A stretch of DNA of 25,517 bases, taken from positions 1 through 25,517 of the forward strand of contig CALCNX010000044.1 of assembly GCA_937899715.1 (NCBI GenBank). Direction: 5' to 3'. Shown here piece after piece: positions 16,235 through 23,140 of this stretch. Under the pieces are notes generated by a model. The model was given only the letters and a program-made list of their open reading frames with translations. It did no database searches and had not been told where the DNA came from. Numbering within the stretch: the stretch's first letter is position 1; every line of letters starts with the position of its first letter. Made by a program: the position numbers and the translations under genes. This DNA comes from an uncultured bacterium (lineage in GTDB: Bacteria > Bacteroidota > Ignavibacteria > Kapaibacteriales > UBA4661).

Positions 16235-17226
16235 CAAAACGAATGATAAAATTTTTGCCTCTTTGTGTTCTGTTTGTTGTGTTCATACAGCACAGAACCA
16301 CTGCTCAAGCGCTACTCCCACAAATTACCAGTTCGCCGCTCAATTACACCAGCACAAACGGTACGATTTACGGGACGCTTGAAACACCGCAAATTGCAGG
16401 ACAGACCCGAATGCCGGTGGTGCTTCTTATTGCCGGCTCCGGTCCGACTGACCGCGACGGCAATAACACTATGGCTGGCACAAACAATAGTTTGAAAATG
16501 CTCTCGGAAGCACTGGTCAAGCGTGGTATAGCCGTTCTGCGTTACGACAAGCGCGGCATAGCGGCAAGCGCAAAAGCAATGGTCAGCGAATCTGACTTGC
16601 GCTTCGAGACCTACATTGACGATGCGCTTGGGTTTATCCGTCTTTTGCAAACAGAAGGCAAATACACATCCATTACGGTCGTTGGACATAGCGAAGGTTC
16701 GCTTATCGGCATGATTGCGGCGCAGAAAGCAGGTGTGCAAGGCTTTGTTTCGCTCGCAGGCGCGGGCTTTCCAGCCGGACAAATCCTCAGAAAACAGCTT
16801 GGCAAGCAGCTTCCGCCCACTGTGATGCAAGAATGTGAAAAACTTCTTAGCGAACTTGAAGCAGGAAAGACCACAAGCACTACGCCACCGATGATGCTGG
16901 CAAGCCTCTTCCGACCAAGCGTACAGCCGTATATGATTTCATGGCTTCGCTACGACCCACGCGAAGAAATTAAGCGACTCAACTGCCCCGCGCTCATTCT
17001 GCAAGGCATGACCGATATTCAGATTAGCGTGGAGGACGCACAAAGCCTTGCGGCAGCAAATCCGAAAGCATCAATGATTCTCGTCAATGGTATGAATCAC
17101 GTACTGAAGGCTGTTTCGTCCGATATGAAAGAACAGGTTGCATCGTATAGCAACCCGATGCTGCCCGTTGTTCCGGCACTTGTGGACGGCATTGCGAAAT
17201 TTGTGCTTGAATTGCCGAAACGATAA
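16231..17226 (+). CDS. Secreted alpha/beta hydrolase (EstD-like serine esterase)
   Basis: 331 residues from a GTG at 16231 overlapping the rhomboid stop; an ATG at 16243 is equally possible and gives a tidier signal peptide (MIKFLPLCVLFV, cleavage after TAQA near residue 27). Triad: Ser154 in GHSEG, Asp262 in GMTDIQIS, His290 in GMNHVLK. The oxyanion region is LLIAGSGPTDRDGNN (about 65-79), a block shared with thermostable EstD-type esterases and relatives. It probably hydrolyses an ester or similar bond in the periplasm; the natural substrate is unknown. Coupling with a rhomboid protease is notable but may only reflect gene packing. Confidence 0.88.
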   Translation: MTKRMIKFLPLCVLFVVFIQHRTTAQALLPQITSSPLNYTSTNGTIYGTLETPQIAGQTRMPVVLLIAGSGPTDRDGNNTMAGTNNSLKMLSEALVKRGIAVLRYDKRGIAASAKAMVSESDLRFETYIDDALGFIRLLQTEGKYTSITVVGHSEGSLIGMIAAQKAGVQGFVSLAGAGFPAGQILRKQLGKQLPPTVMQECEKLLSELEAGKTTSTTPPMMLASLFRPSVQPYMISWLRYDPREEIKRLNCPALILQGMTDIQISVEDAQSLAAANPKASMILVNGMNHVLKAVSSDMKEQVASYSNPMLPVVPALVDGIAKFVLELPKR

Positions 17227-17283
17227 CACCACGATAACTGCTATAAAACCTATATTCTTCTTTTCACTGAATCACCAACTTTT

Positions 17284-18435
17284 ATGTCCACAACGTTTGA
17301 TTTGCCCGTCATGAACGGCAAAAATGGCTCGCACGAGCAGCCCTACGCCACCGCTCCTTTTCGCCGCAGAAAATCACGTGCCGTCATGGTCGGCGGTGTT
17401 CAAATCGGTGGCAATGCACCGATTAGCGTCCAGACGATGACCAAAACAAAGACCTCCGATGTGCAGGGTACGTTAGAGCAAATTCGCCGCTGCCACGAGG
17501 CGGGCGTAGATATTGTGCGCGTTACCATCAACGACAAACACGCTGCTGAAGCGATTGCCGATATTGTGAAGGGTTCGCCCGTGCCGATTGTAGCAGATAT
17601 TCACTTCAATCACATCTTTGCGCTCAAAGCGCTTGAAGGTGGCGTTGCGAAGGTACGCATCAATCCGGGCAATATTGGCTCGAAAGAGCGTATTCACGAG
17701 GTCTTGTCCAAAGCCAAAGAACGCCAAGTGCCGATTCGTATTGGCGTTAATTCCGGTTCGCTGGAAGAAGATATTTTGGAGAAACATGGCTATCCAACGC
17801 CTGAAGCGCTCTTTGAAAGCGCTATGCGCCACGCGGAAATTGCGGCAGATTTTGGATTTGACGATGTGATTATCTCAGTAAAATCAACCGATGTGCGCCT
17901 TATGATTGAGGCATACCGTATGCTTGCCGAGCGCACAGATTTCCCGCTTCACTTGGGCGTTACCGAAGCCGGTACGACGCGAGTCGGTACAATCAAGTCC
18001 GCAGTTGGCATCGGAACGCTGCTTGCCGAAGGCATTGGCGATACCATTCGCGTTTCACTCACGGACGAACCCGAAAAAGAAGTGGAAGTTGGCAAAGAAA
18101 TCCTGCGTTCACTCGGCATGGCGCAGCGCAGCGTGGAAATCATCGCTTGCCCAACGTGCGGGCGCTTGGAAGTAGATTTGTTCAGCATCACCAATCAACT
18201 CGAAGAGGCAGTGAAGGGCATCAAAAAGCCTGTGAAAGTAGCGCTCTTAGGTTGCGTTGTGAACGGTCCCGGCGAAGCCAGCGAAGCAGACATCGGCATT
18301 GCAGCCGGAAAAGGGGTGGCAATTCTCTACCGCAAAGGTGAGGTTGTGCGTAAGATTAAAGAAGAGGAAATTGTTCCGGCACTCTTGGAAGAAATCCAAA
18401 ATTTTGTGCCGAGCGAAGAAGCGTCTGTTCACTAA
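17284..18435 (+). CDS. ispG: 4-hydroxy-3-methylbut-2-enyl diphosphate synthase (short form)
   Basis: 383 residues. An N-terminal TIM barrel (about 30-275, with ISVQTMT, VADIHFNH, KVRINPGNIG and GVTEAG) is followed by the iron-sulfur domain. The [4Fe-4S] ligands are Cys289 and Cys292 (ACPTCGR) and Cys324 (GCVVNGPGE), with Glu331 as the fourth ligand position. It makes HMBPP from MEcPP in the MEP isoprenoid pathway, supplying precursors for squalene made with HpnE and for quinones. This is the compact two-domain form; many Bacteroidota and Chlorobi have a much longer form with an inserted domain, so this is a departure. Standing alone, no other MEP gene is adjacent. Residues 1-28 are a non-conserved leader. 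Confidence 0.96.
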   Translation: MSTTFDLPVMNGKNGSHEQPYATAPFRRRKSRAVMVGGVQIGGNAPISVQTMTKTKTSDVQGTLEQIRRCHEAGVDIVRVTINDKHAAEAIADIVKGSPVPIVADIHFNHIFALKALEGGVAKVRINPGNIGSKERIHEVLSKAKERQVPIRIGVNSGSLEEDILEKHGYPTPEALFESAMRHAEIAADFGFDDVIISVKSTDVRLMIEAYRMLAERTDFPLHLGVTEAGTTRVGTIKSAVGIGTLLAEGIGDTIRVSLTDEPEKEVEVGKEILRSLGMAQRSVEIIACPTCGRLEVDLFSITNQLEEAVKGIKKPVKVALLGCVVNGPGEASEADIGIAAGKGVAILYRKGEVVRKIKEEEIVPALLEEIQNFVPSEEASVH

Positions 18436-18455
18436 CCTCATTGTTACGATACACT

Positions 18456-18902
18456 ATGACAACTTTATTTTCAAGCCTCTGGCGTGGAACCGAGCAGCAG
18501 ATTTCACGAATACTTGATAAAGTAGATGACACCAACATACACAATAGCATCAAGCCCGGAATGCGCTCAGTGGGTATCATGTTCTTGCATATTGGCGAAT
18601 CGCAATTTTCCTTTGCTCAAACATTATTTGGAGCAGAAATTCCGTCCTTTACGCCACAAACTCTGGGCAGAGCTGAAAACCCTGTTGGCGTGGTAAGCGC
18701 TGAGGAACTGAAGGCTTTTGTCAGAAAGTCGTGCGAGACGCTTACGCTATCAATTGCCAAGTGCCCGGACGACGCTTGGAATAAACCAGTGCAGACACCG
18801 TGGAAGGTGGAAATGCCTCGCAATGCAGTCATGGGATTCGCCATGAACCACACAATGCAGCACATAGGGCAAATCATTCAAGCGCTGAAATACGGTGAAT
18901 GA
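18456..18902 (+). CDS. DinB-like four-helix metal-binding protein
   Basis: 148 residues from the ATG at 18456 (open to a TTG at 18441, less likely). It has the DinB/YfiT fold pattern: His45 in MFLHIGESQ on the second helix and His132 and His136 in NHTMQHIGQI on the last helix, the three-His metal site. The family includes damage-inducible proteins of unknown role, thiol-dependent S-transferases and bacillithiol transferases (BstA). Given YtxJ elsewhere in the window, a bacillithiol-S-transferase role is conceivable but not shown. It begins 20 bp after ispG. Confidence 0.84.
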   Translation: MTTLFSSLWRGTEQQISRILDKVDDTNIHNSIKPGMRSVGIMFLHIGESQFSFAQTLFGAEIPSFTPQTLGRAENPVGVVSAEELKAFVRKSCETLTLSIAKCPDDAWNKPVQTPWKVEMPRNAVMGFAMNHTMQHIGQIIQALKYGE

Positions 18903-19004
18903 TTGGCGCTTGATGCGTATTTTGCACCCGACAGCTATGGTTATGTTTCATTGATGTATAGTCAAATACTCGTTTGTACTTAATACATTCTGTTCGACAA
19001 GAAA

Positions 19005-19011
19005 GGAAGCA
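19005..19011 (+). promoter_or_regulatory. Strong Shine-Dalgarno before the FmdB gene
   Basis: GAAAGGAAG ends a few bases before the ATG at 19016. It is one of the clearest ribosome-binding sites in the window, and it decides the start at MPTYDYHC rather than the TTG at 18974 that the open frame also allows. Confidence 0.6.
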
Positions 19012-19015
19012 CAAA

Positions 19016-19387
19016 ATGCCGACATACGATTATCACTGCGAAACCTGCGGTCAGGATTTTGAGTATTTTCAATCTATGTCCTCACCAAAACTGACAACCT
19101 GCCCGGAGAATCTTTGCGCCTCAGCGACCGCTAAGGGCGAAGGCAGTGTTGTCAGAAAAATAAGTGGTGGCGCGGGCTTGGTGTTCAATGGCGATGGATT
19201 TTATTTGACGGATTATGTCCATAAAGGCGGAGAATCCTCGAAAAGCACAAGCAGCAAAAGCGCCAGCAAAAAGACAGAGACCTCAAGCGCTTCGTCAGAT
19301 TCTTCTACCTCTTCGGGTGGCGAATCAAAAAATTCTTCGCCAACCTCGTCGTCTGATTCAACCTCCGGCACATCATCTGCGTCATAG
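19016..19387 (+). CDS. FmdB-type zinc ribbon protein with Ser-rich tail
   Basis: 123 residues. The start MPTYDYHCETCG is typical of FmdB/CxxC regulatory proteins. A zinc ribbon uses Cys8 and Cys11 with Cys29 and Cys34 (CPENLC). Then comes GGAGLVFNGDGFYLTDY, the usual family segment ending near residue 70, and after it about 50 residues made almost only of Ser, Lys, Thr, Gly and Glu, apparently disordered. Function of these small proteins is not well known; they have been proposed as regulators. Start supported by the Shine-Dalgarno at 19005-19011. Confidence 0.88.
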   Translation: MPTYDYHCETCGQDFEYFQSMSSPKLTTCPENLCASATAKGEGSVVRKISGGAGLVFNGDGFYLTDYVHKGGESSKSTSSKSASKKTETSSASSDSSTSSGGESKNSSPTSSSDSTSGTSSAS

Positions 19388-19432
19388 CATTGATATTTAT
19401 TTCATTTTATATTTTTTTCAAGGATTTATAGT

Positions 19433-19930
19433 ATGCGTTCAATTATTATCGCCGCGCTTTTTACGACAAGTGCAAGCCTCATCAACGTTTCGGCTCAAAC
19501 CAAAATGGATGCCACAAAGCCATCTCCCGCTTCCCCAGCCAAAGCTACACCGACTCCTGCTGCTGCCCCTGCTGCTAAAGCTGCTGCGGAAGTAAAGCAA
19601 GAAGCCAAAGAGGTAAAAAAAGAAGCCAAAGAAACGGCAAAAGAAGTGAAAAAAGAAGCCAAAGAAACAGCGAAAGAAGTGAAAAGCGACGCTAAAGCTG
19701 CCGCAAGTGCTACGGATGACGCAAGCGTAACCAAAGCTATCAAAGAAAAACTCGCTTCTCTGCCTTCACTTAAAGACAAAAATATTGATGTTATGGTAAG
19801 CGGCGGCACTGCAACACTCAAAGGTAAAGTTGATAAAGCTGGTTTGAAGGGTGTAGCAACCAACGCGGCAAAGAAAATTGCGGGCGTAAAAAAGGTGGAC
19901 AACCAAATCGAAGTTGAGAAGAAAAAATAA
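19433..19930 (+). CDS. Exported BON-domain protein with Lys/Glu/Ala helical repeats
   Basis: 165 residues. A signal peptide (1-22, ending VSAQ) is followed by a Pro/Ala-rich linker (about 27-50). Next comes a charged repeat built on AKEVKKEAKET, near-identical copies of an 11-residue unit (about 54-85), likely a long single helix or coiled coil. The C-terminal BON domain (about 95-162; DDASVTKAIKEKL and VSGGTATLKGKV with AGVKKVDNQIEV) fits OsmY-like periplasmic proteins that bind membranes or lipid. It begins 45 bp after the FmdB stop; AAGGA lies about 10 nt before the ATG. Likely a periplasmic stress or envelope protein. Confidence 0.87.
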   Translation: MRSIIIAALFTTSASLINVSAQTKMDATKPSPASPAKATPTPAAAPAAKAAAEVKQEAKEVKKEAKETAKEVKKEAKETAKEVKSDAKAAASATDDASVTKAIKEKLASLPSLKDKNIDVMVSGGTATLKGKVDKAGLKGVATNAAKKIAGVKKVDNQIEVEKKK

Positions 19931-19969
19931 GTTTCCCCCAAGTCTTTCACTCTCATTTCCCCAAAGATT

Positions 19970-20362
19970 ATGAAAACCCGTTATCTTATCGGCGGCGCAA
20001 TTGCGCTGGTGTTTGTGGTCATAGCAGCACTCTCGCTCGACAACAGCAAGATTGAATATACCAATCTCGGTTATGCTCAATCAAGCGGCAAGCGCGTTCA
20101 GGTCAAGGGCGCGTGGGTGAAAGATAAAGGCTGCACCTACAACAGCGCCGAAAACACCTTCACCTTCGTTATGCGTGACGATGCAAATACCGAAGTAAAA
20201 GTCATTCATAATGGTCCCCGCCCTAACAACTTCGAGCTTGCTGAAAGTATCGTTGTCAAAGGTCGTGTGGAAAACGGTGTGATGATGGCTGACAACATTC
20301 TGACCAAATGCCCATCGAAATATGAAGGCAATGGTCAGCAAGTAAAGCAATCCGGTTCGTAA
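19970..20362 (+). CDS. ccmE: CcmE-like heme chaperone, CxxxY variant
   Basis: 130 residues. One N-terminal membrane anchor (about 5-23) and a periplasmic OB-fold (about 40-112: RVQVKGAWV, FTFVMRDD, EVKVIHNG and IVVKGRVENGVMMADNIL). The heme-binding site is CPSKY (Cys114, Tyr118). Classical CcmE uses HxxxY, with covalent attachment to His; here Cys takes that place, as in the CxxxY-type CcmE described for Desulfovibrio and archaea. It hands heme to apocytochromes c in system I maturation. No ccmABCDF genes are adjacent, so it may act alone or with genes elsewhere. A further Cys55 and a Ser/Gln/Lys tail are present. It is 39 bp after the BON gene. Confidence 0.82.
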   Translation: MKTRYLIGGAIALVFVVIAALSLDNSKIEYTNLGYAQSSGKRVQVKGAWVKDKGCTYNSAENTFTFVMRDDANTEVKVIHNGPRPNNFELAESIVVKGRVENGVMMADNILTKCPSKYEGNGQQVKQSGS

Positions 20363-20388
20363 AGGTTGACTGAAATGAGCATAATGCA

Positions 20389-20423
20389 AAGAGGCGCGAA
20401 AACATAAGGTTTTCGCGCCTCTT
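20389..20423. terminator. Bidirectional intrinsic terminator
   Basis: A 15-bp perfect stem, 20389-20403 with 20409-20423, and a 5-nt loop; the core is GAGGCGCGAAAAC pairing with GTTTTCGCGCCTC. A T-rich tail follows on the plus strand (CTGTTTG) and on the minus strand (TTTGCATT). It lies in the gap between convergent ccmE and the channel gene, as expected for a shared terminator. Confidence 0.82.
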
Positions 20424-20451
20424 CTGTTTGGAGACTACTTCTCCGGCACAC

Positions 20452-21522
20452 TCATTGCAGAGGTTCAGCATCATCGGGCATTACGCCTTCCTGTACATGG
20501 AAAAGTTCCGCAACTATGGGTGCTTGCTCACCATTAAGAATGAAAATGAGGTAATCGCCTACCTCAACCGGAGTAGTATCGGGAGGCACTTTGAGTAGAA
20601 CTCTCTGTCCGTCTTGAATTTTGACCAGCCCAATAGTAAGACATCCATACCGCAATTTCATATTCTCGAAAACTTCGCTATATAGCTTGCCTGCAAATGG
20701 GTTTGCGGGAAGAACTTTATATTCTTGGACATCGTAATCATTTTTTGACAAGGCGTGCGAGAGCAGGTCGTTATTGAAGTGGGCAACATCGGGTTCAAAA
20801 ATATAACTTGCTACGAGCTTCGCAGCAATATCGTTTTTTGACAGAACGTAGCTCACACCAGCACTCTGGAATGTTTCTTTGAGGCGGGTTTGTTCCAACA
20901 CAACCAGAAACTTTGCCTGTGCGTATTGCTGCTTGATGTTCAGAATCGCAATAAGTTTGTCGGTATCATTCGGTAAATTCACAAAGACGAGTGCTGCTGA
21001 ATCAAGGTTGACCTTCGTAAGGTTATGAATGTGTTCATATGGCGAATAGAGCAAGAAGATGCTTTTTCGGGGAAAGTCTTCATAAATATCCTCGATGATA
21101 GTTTTGTCATTAACGACAATCGCTACCCGCCGTCCGGCTGCCAAGAGGCATTCGGTAACAGCTCTGCCGAAGCTATCCCAACCAATAATGACGATGTGAT
21201 TTTTGAAGGAAGTACCATTATATCCCATATTTCTTCGCTCTCGAAATTCATTGACGGAAGTAGAAATAAAGCCGATGAGAAAGCCAATTATCCCAAGACT
21301 GCTTATCAAAAATACCGCACCGATAATTTTACCCGGAGTAGTAACGGGATACATATCCCCATAACCAACGGTGGTGAGGGTAACAAGAATATACCACGCC
21401 GCATCACCGTAATCCTTGATGACAGAACGCTCGTGATGCTTTTCCACTTGCACGAGCACAATGAAAAGATGTGCGTACAAAGCAAACAGGGCTGCAATCC
21501 AGAGTAAACGACGATTTTTCAT
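20452..21522 (-). CDS. Potassium channel with cytoplasmic TrkA (RCK) domains
   Basis: 356 residues from the ATG at 21522 (open to a TTG at 21531). Two transmembrane helices flank the pore loop: the selectivity filter is TVGYGD (51-56) in VTLTTVGYGDMYPVTTPG. A TrkA-N Rossmann-type domain follows (about 110-230; HIVIIGWDSFGRAVTE), then a TrkA-C domain (about 265-350). This is the MthK/Kch-like layout; ligand gating of the RCK ring (nucleotide or cation) is expected from the family, and the ligand is unknown. It is 68 bp after the redoxin, so it may share its transcript or not. Confidence 0.93.
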   Translation of the reverse strand: MKNRRLLWIAALFALYAHLFIVLVQVEKHHERSVIKDYGDAAWYILVTLTTVGYGDMYPVTTPGKIIGAVFLISSLGIIGFLIGFISTSVNEFRERRNMGYNGTSFKNHIVIIGWDSFGRAVTECLLAAGRRVAIVVNDKTIIEDIYEDFPRKSIFLLYSPYEHIHNLTKVNLDSAALVFVNLPNDTDKLIAILNIKQQYAQAKFLVVLEQTRLKETFQSAGVSYVLSKNDIAAKLVASYIFEPDVAHFNNDLLSHALSKNDYDVQEYKVLPANPFAGKLYSEVFENMKLRYGCLTIGLVKIQDGQRVLLKVPPDTTPVEVGDYLIFILNGEQAPIVAELFHVQEGVMPDDAEPLQ

Positions 21523-21590
21523 ACTGTACAACTCTCAATACAACTGCAATACACCATACAGGCAATCTGTTCTTATAGGCATGAAAGGAC

Positions 21591-22217
21591 TTAGAGTTGT
21601 GCTACTCCGCTTGCCTGGGTCAGAAGCGACTGTACGTCCATCAGTGGCTTAGAATCGAAGTGCGCGAACTTCACGCGTCCGCGCTGTACGACCATTGAGA
21701 CGTGCAGCTCTGTTGTCGTGCCGTCCGCTTCAGGATAAACAGCACCGAGGCTATATGCCGAGGCTTTTGCGGGGTCAGAAGCAAGCGTGAAAAGCGTAGG
21801 ATCGAAGCTATATTTCGTCATCACCGTTTGGTTTTGCTCCGGGGTGTCGTCGCTAAAGGCAATGACGCGGATATGCTTCTCCTTCAAAACTGGGGAGAGT
21901 TTTTGCAACGCCAAAAGCTGCTCAATACAGTGCGAGCAGCCATACCCCAAATACCGAATCACGATCACGGGTTGTTCTTGCGAGAGCGCCATGACGGAAA
22001 TCGCGGTATTATCGGTGTTTCGGAGCGAAAGCGGTGGTAGTTCTTTGCCCGCAATTTTGGCAGCACATTCTTTGTGGTCTTCGCTTGTGGCGTGTTTGTG
22101 CGACGTGCTTGCGGGCAGGTCAGGCTTGGAGGACTTCATAAAATAAACAAGTGAAACCAAACCGAGCGCGACAAGCGCCATTGCGGTTCCGAGGCGTTTG
22201 AGAACTTGCTTGAGCAT
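21591..22217 (-). CDS. Membrane-anchored AhpC/TSA-like redoxin with CxxC
   Basis: 208 residues from the ATG at 22217, chosen over a start at 22265 because MLKQVLKRLG leads into a membrane helix (about 8-27). A His-containing linker (TSHKHATSEDHKEC, about 38-51) follows. The redoxin domain has the active CxxC in YLGYGCSHCIEQ (Cys94, Cys97), then VIAFSDDTPEQN. The layout suits a periplasmic-face peroxiredoxin-like or thioredoxin-like protein tethered to the inner membrane. The partner and substrate are unknown. It lies 55 bp after the DUF4198 gene and is probably in its operon; a link to metal or heme handling is an inference. Confidence 0.8.
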   Translation of the reverse strand: MLKQVLKRLGTAMALVALGLVSLVYFMKSSKPDLPASTSHKHATSEDHKECAAKIAGKELPPLSLRNTDNTAISVMALSQEQPVIVIRYLGYGCSHCIEQLLALQKLSPVLKEKHIRVIAFSDDTPEQNQTVMTKYSFDPTLFTLASDPAKASAYSLGAVYPEADGTTTELHVSMVVQRGRVKFAHFDSKPLMDVQSLLTQASGVAQL

Positions 22218-22272
22218 GATATTTTCGGGAATAGACGGTGAAGGTAAAGAGAAACACAACGGCAAAAGGCTT

Positions 22273-23094
22273 TTACGGTCGCACTTCGACGGTGAGCGTG
22301 GTAAAATTACTTTGCCATTCCAAATTATCGGTCTGTACGGGCTTCAGAAGCGTTCCGCGAAGAAGATAGCGCCCTGCTTTGGGAAGAGCGAAGGTCGTTT
22401 GTCCCTCGGCATTCGTTGTTTGCAAGATGGATTTTGCGCCGTTTTCACCGACAAAGCCAACGGGGAAATTTGCAAGTGGTTTACCATCTAAAAGCACACG
22501 GACAGGCAATGTACCCTTTGCGCGAAGCAAGCCCGGATGAGTTTCGGGGACAATTTCGAGTTTCATTCCACAAGGCATCCTCCACGATGAATCTTGTGCT
22601 ACGTCCTGCTCTTTTCCGATGAAAAAGAATGTTTTTGCGTGTTTGGTATAGCTTTCTCGCCAGCGCATCGTTGTGCCCGCTTTGACATTTTTCCAAACTG
22701 CCTTGAGAGAATCCGAAGCTCCAATTTCGCCCAGATACTCGCGCACAAGTTTTGGCGTAAGTTCGAGCGACTTCGGCGTAAGTTCCACAAACGCAGTCGC
22801 TACGCCGACGTTAGGCGGCATAACACTTATTTTGAGTGCTTTCGGTGCAGACTCTCGCTTCGTCATCTGTGTTTTCTCGCCCGCAAGGAGCACAAAAGCC
22901 TTATCAATTCGTTCTGGCTTGATGGCATAATTATTTTGAGGGAAAATCATACCGCTTGTGAACATGAGTTGTGAGTGCTGTTCGGGCTTCATACGAAATA
23001 CTTTGGGAAGAAGCCACGTATCGTGTGCTGATGCTTCATTCAGGAGAAAGAAGCACATAATCGAGATAAAAATACTGCTAATGTGTTTATTCAT
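22273..23094 (-). CDS. DUF4198-like periplasmic protein
   Basis: 273 residues. Signal peptide with likely cleavage after EASA (residue 23), so the mature protein begins at HDTWLLP, where an N-terminal His and Asp form the family hallmark. Members of this family (NikM/DUF4198-like) are often beside TonB receptors or ABC importers and are thought to bind metal, such as nickel or cobalt, in the periplasm. A C-terminal Ig-like beta segment (about 190-273; GTLPVRVLLDGKPLANFPVGF and TTFALPKAGRYLLRG) is consistent. It follows the TonB receptor by 46 bp. The specific metal cannot be told from sequence. Confidence 0.78.
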   Translation of the reverse strand: MNKHISSIFISIMCFFLLNEASAHDTWLLPKVFRMKPEQHSQLMFTSGMIFPQNNYAIKPERIDKAFVLLAGEKTQMTKRESAPKALKISVMPPNVGVATAFVELTPKSLELTPKLVREYLGEIGASDSLKAVWKNVKAGTTMRWRESYTKHAKTFFFIGKEQDVAQDSSWRMPCGMKLEIVPETHPGLLRAKGTLPVRVLLDGKPLANFPVGFVGENGAKSILQTTNAEGQTTFALPKAGRYLLRGTLLKPVQTDNLEWQSNFTTLTVEVRP

Positions 23095-23140
23095 GCAAAC
23101 GACGGAGAATAGTTCAAAAAACGTGTCTTGAATTCAGGAA

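Noticed and set aside
18441..18455. TTG start for the DinB-like gene
   Set aside because: The ATG at 18456 is more likely and no family residues lie upstream.
22218..22265. Upstream Met for the redoxin giving 16 extra residues
   Set aside because: The extra residues contain Pro/Ser and would displace the Lys-rich membrane-anchor start at 22217.
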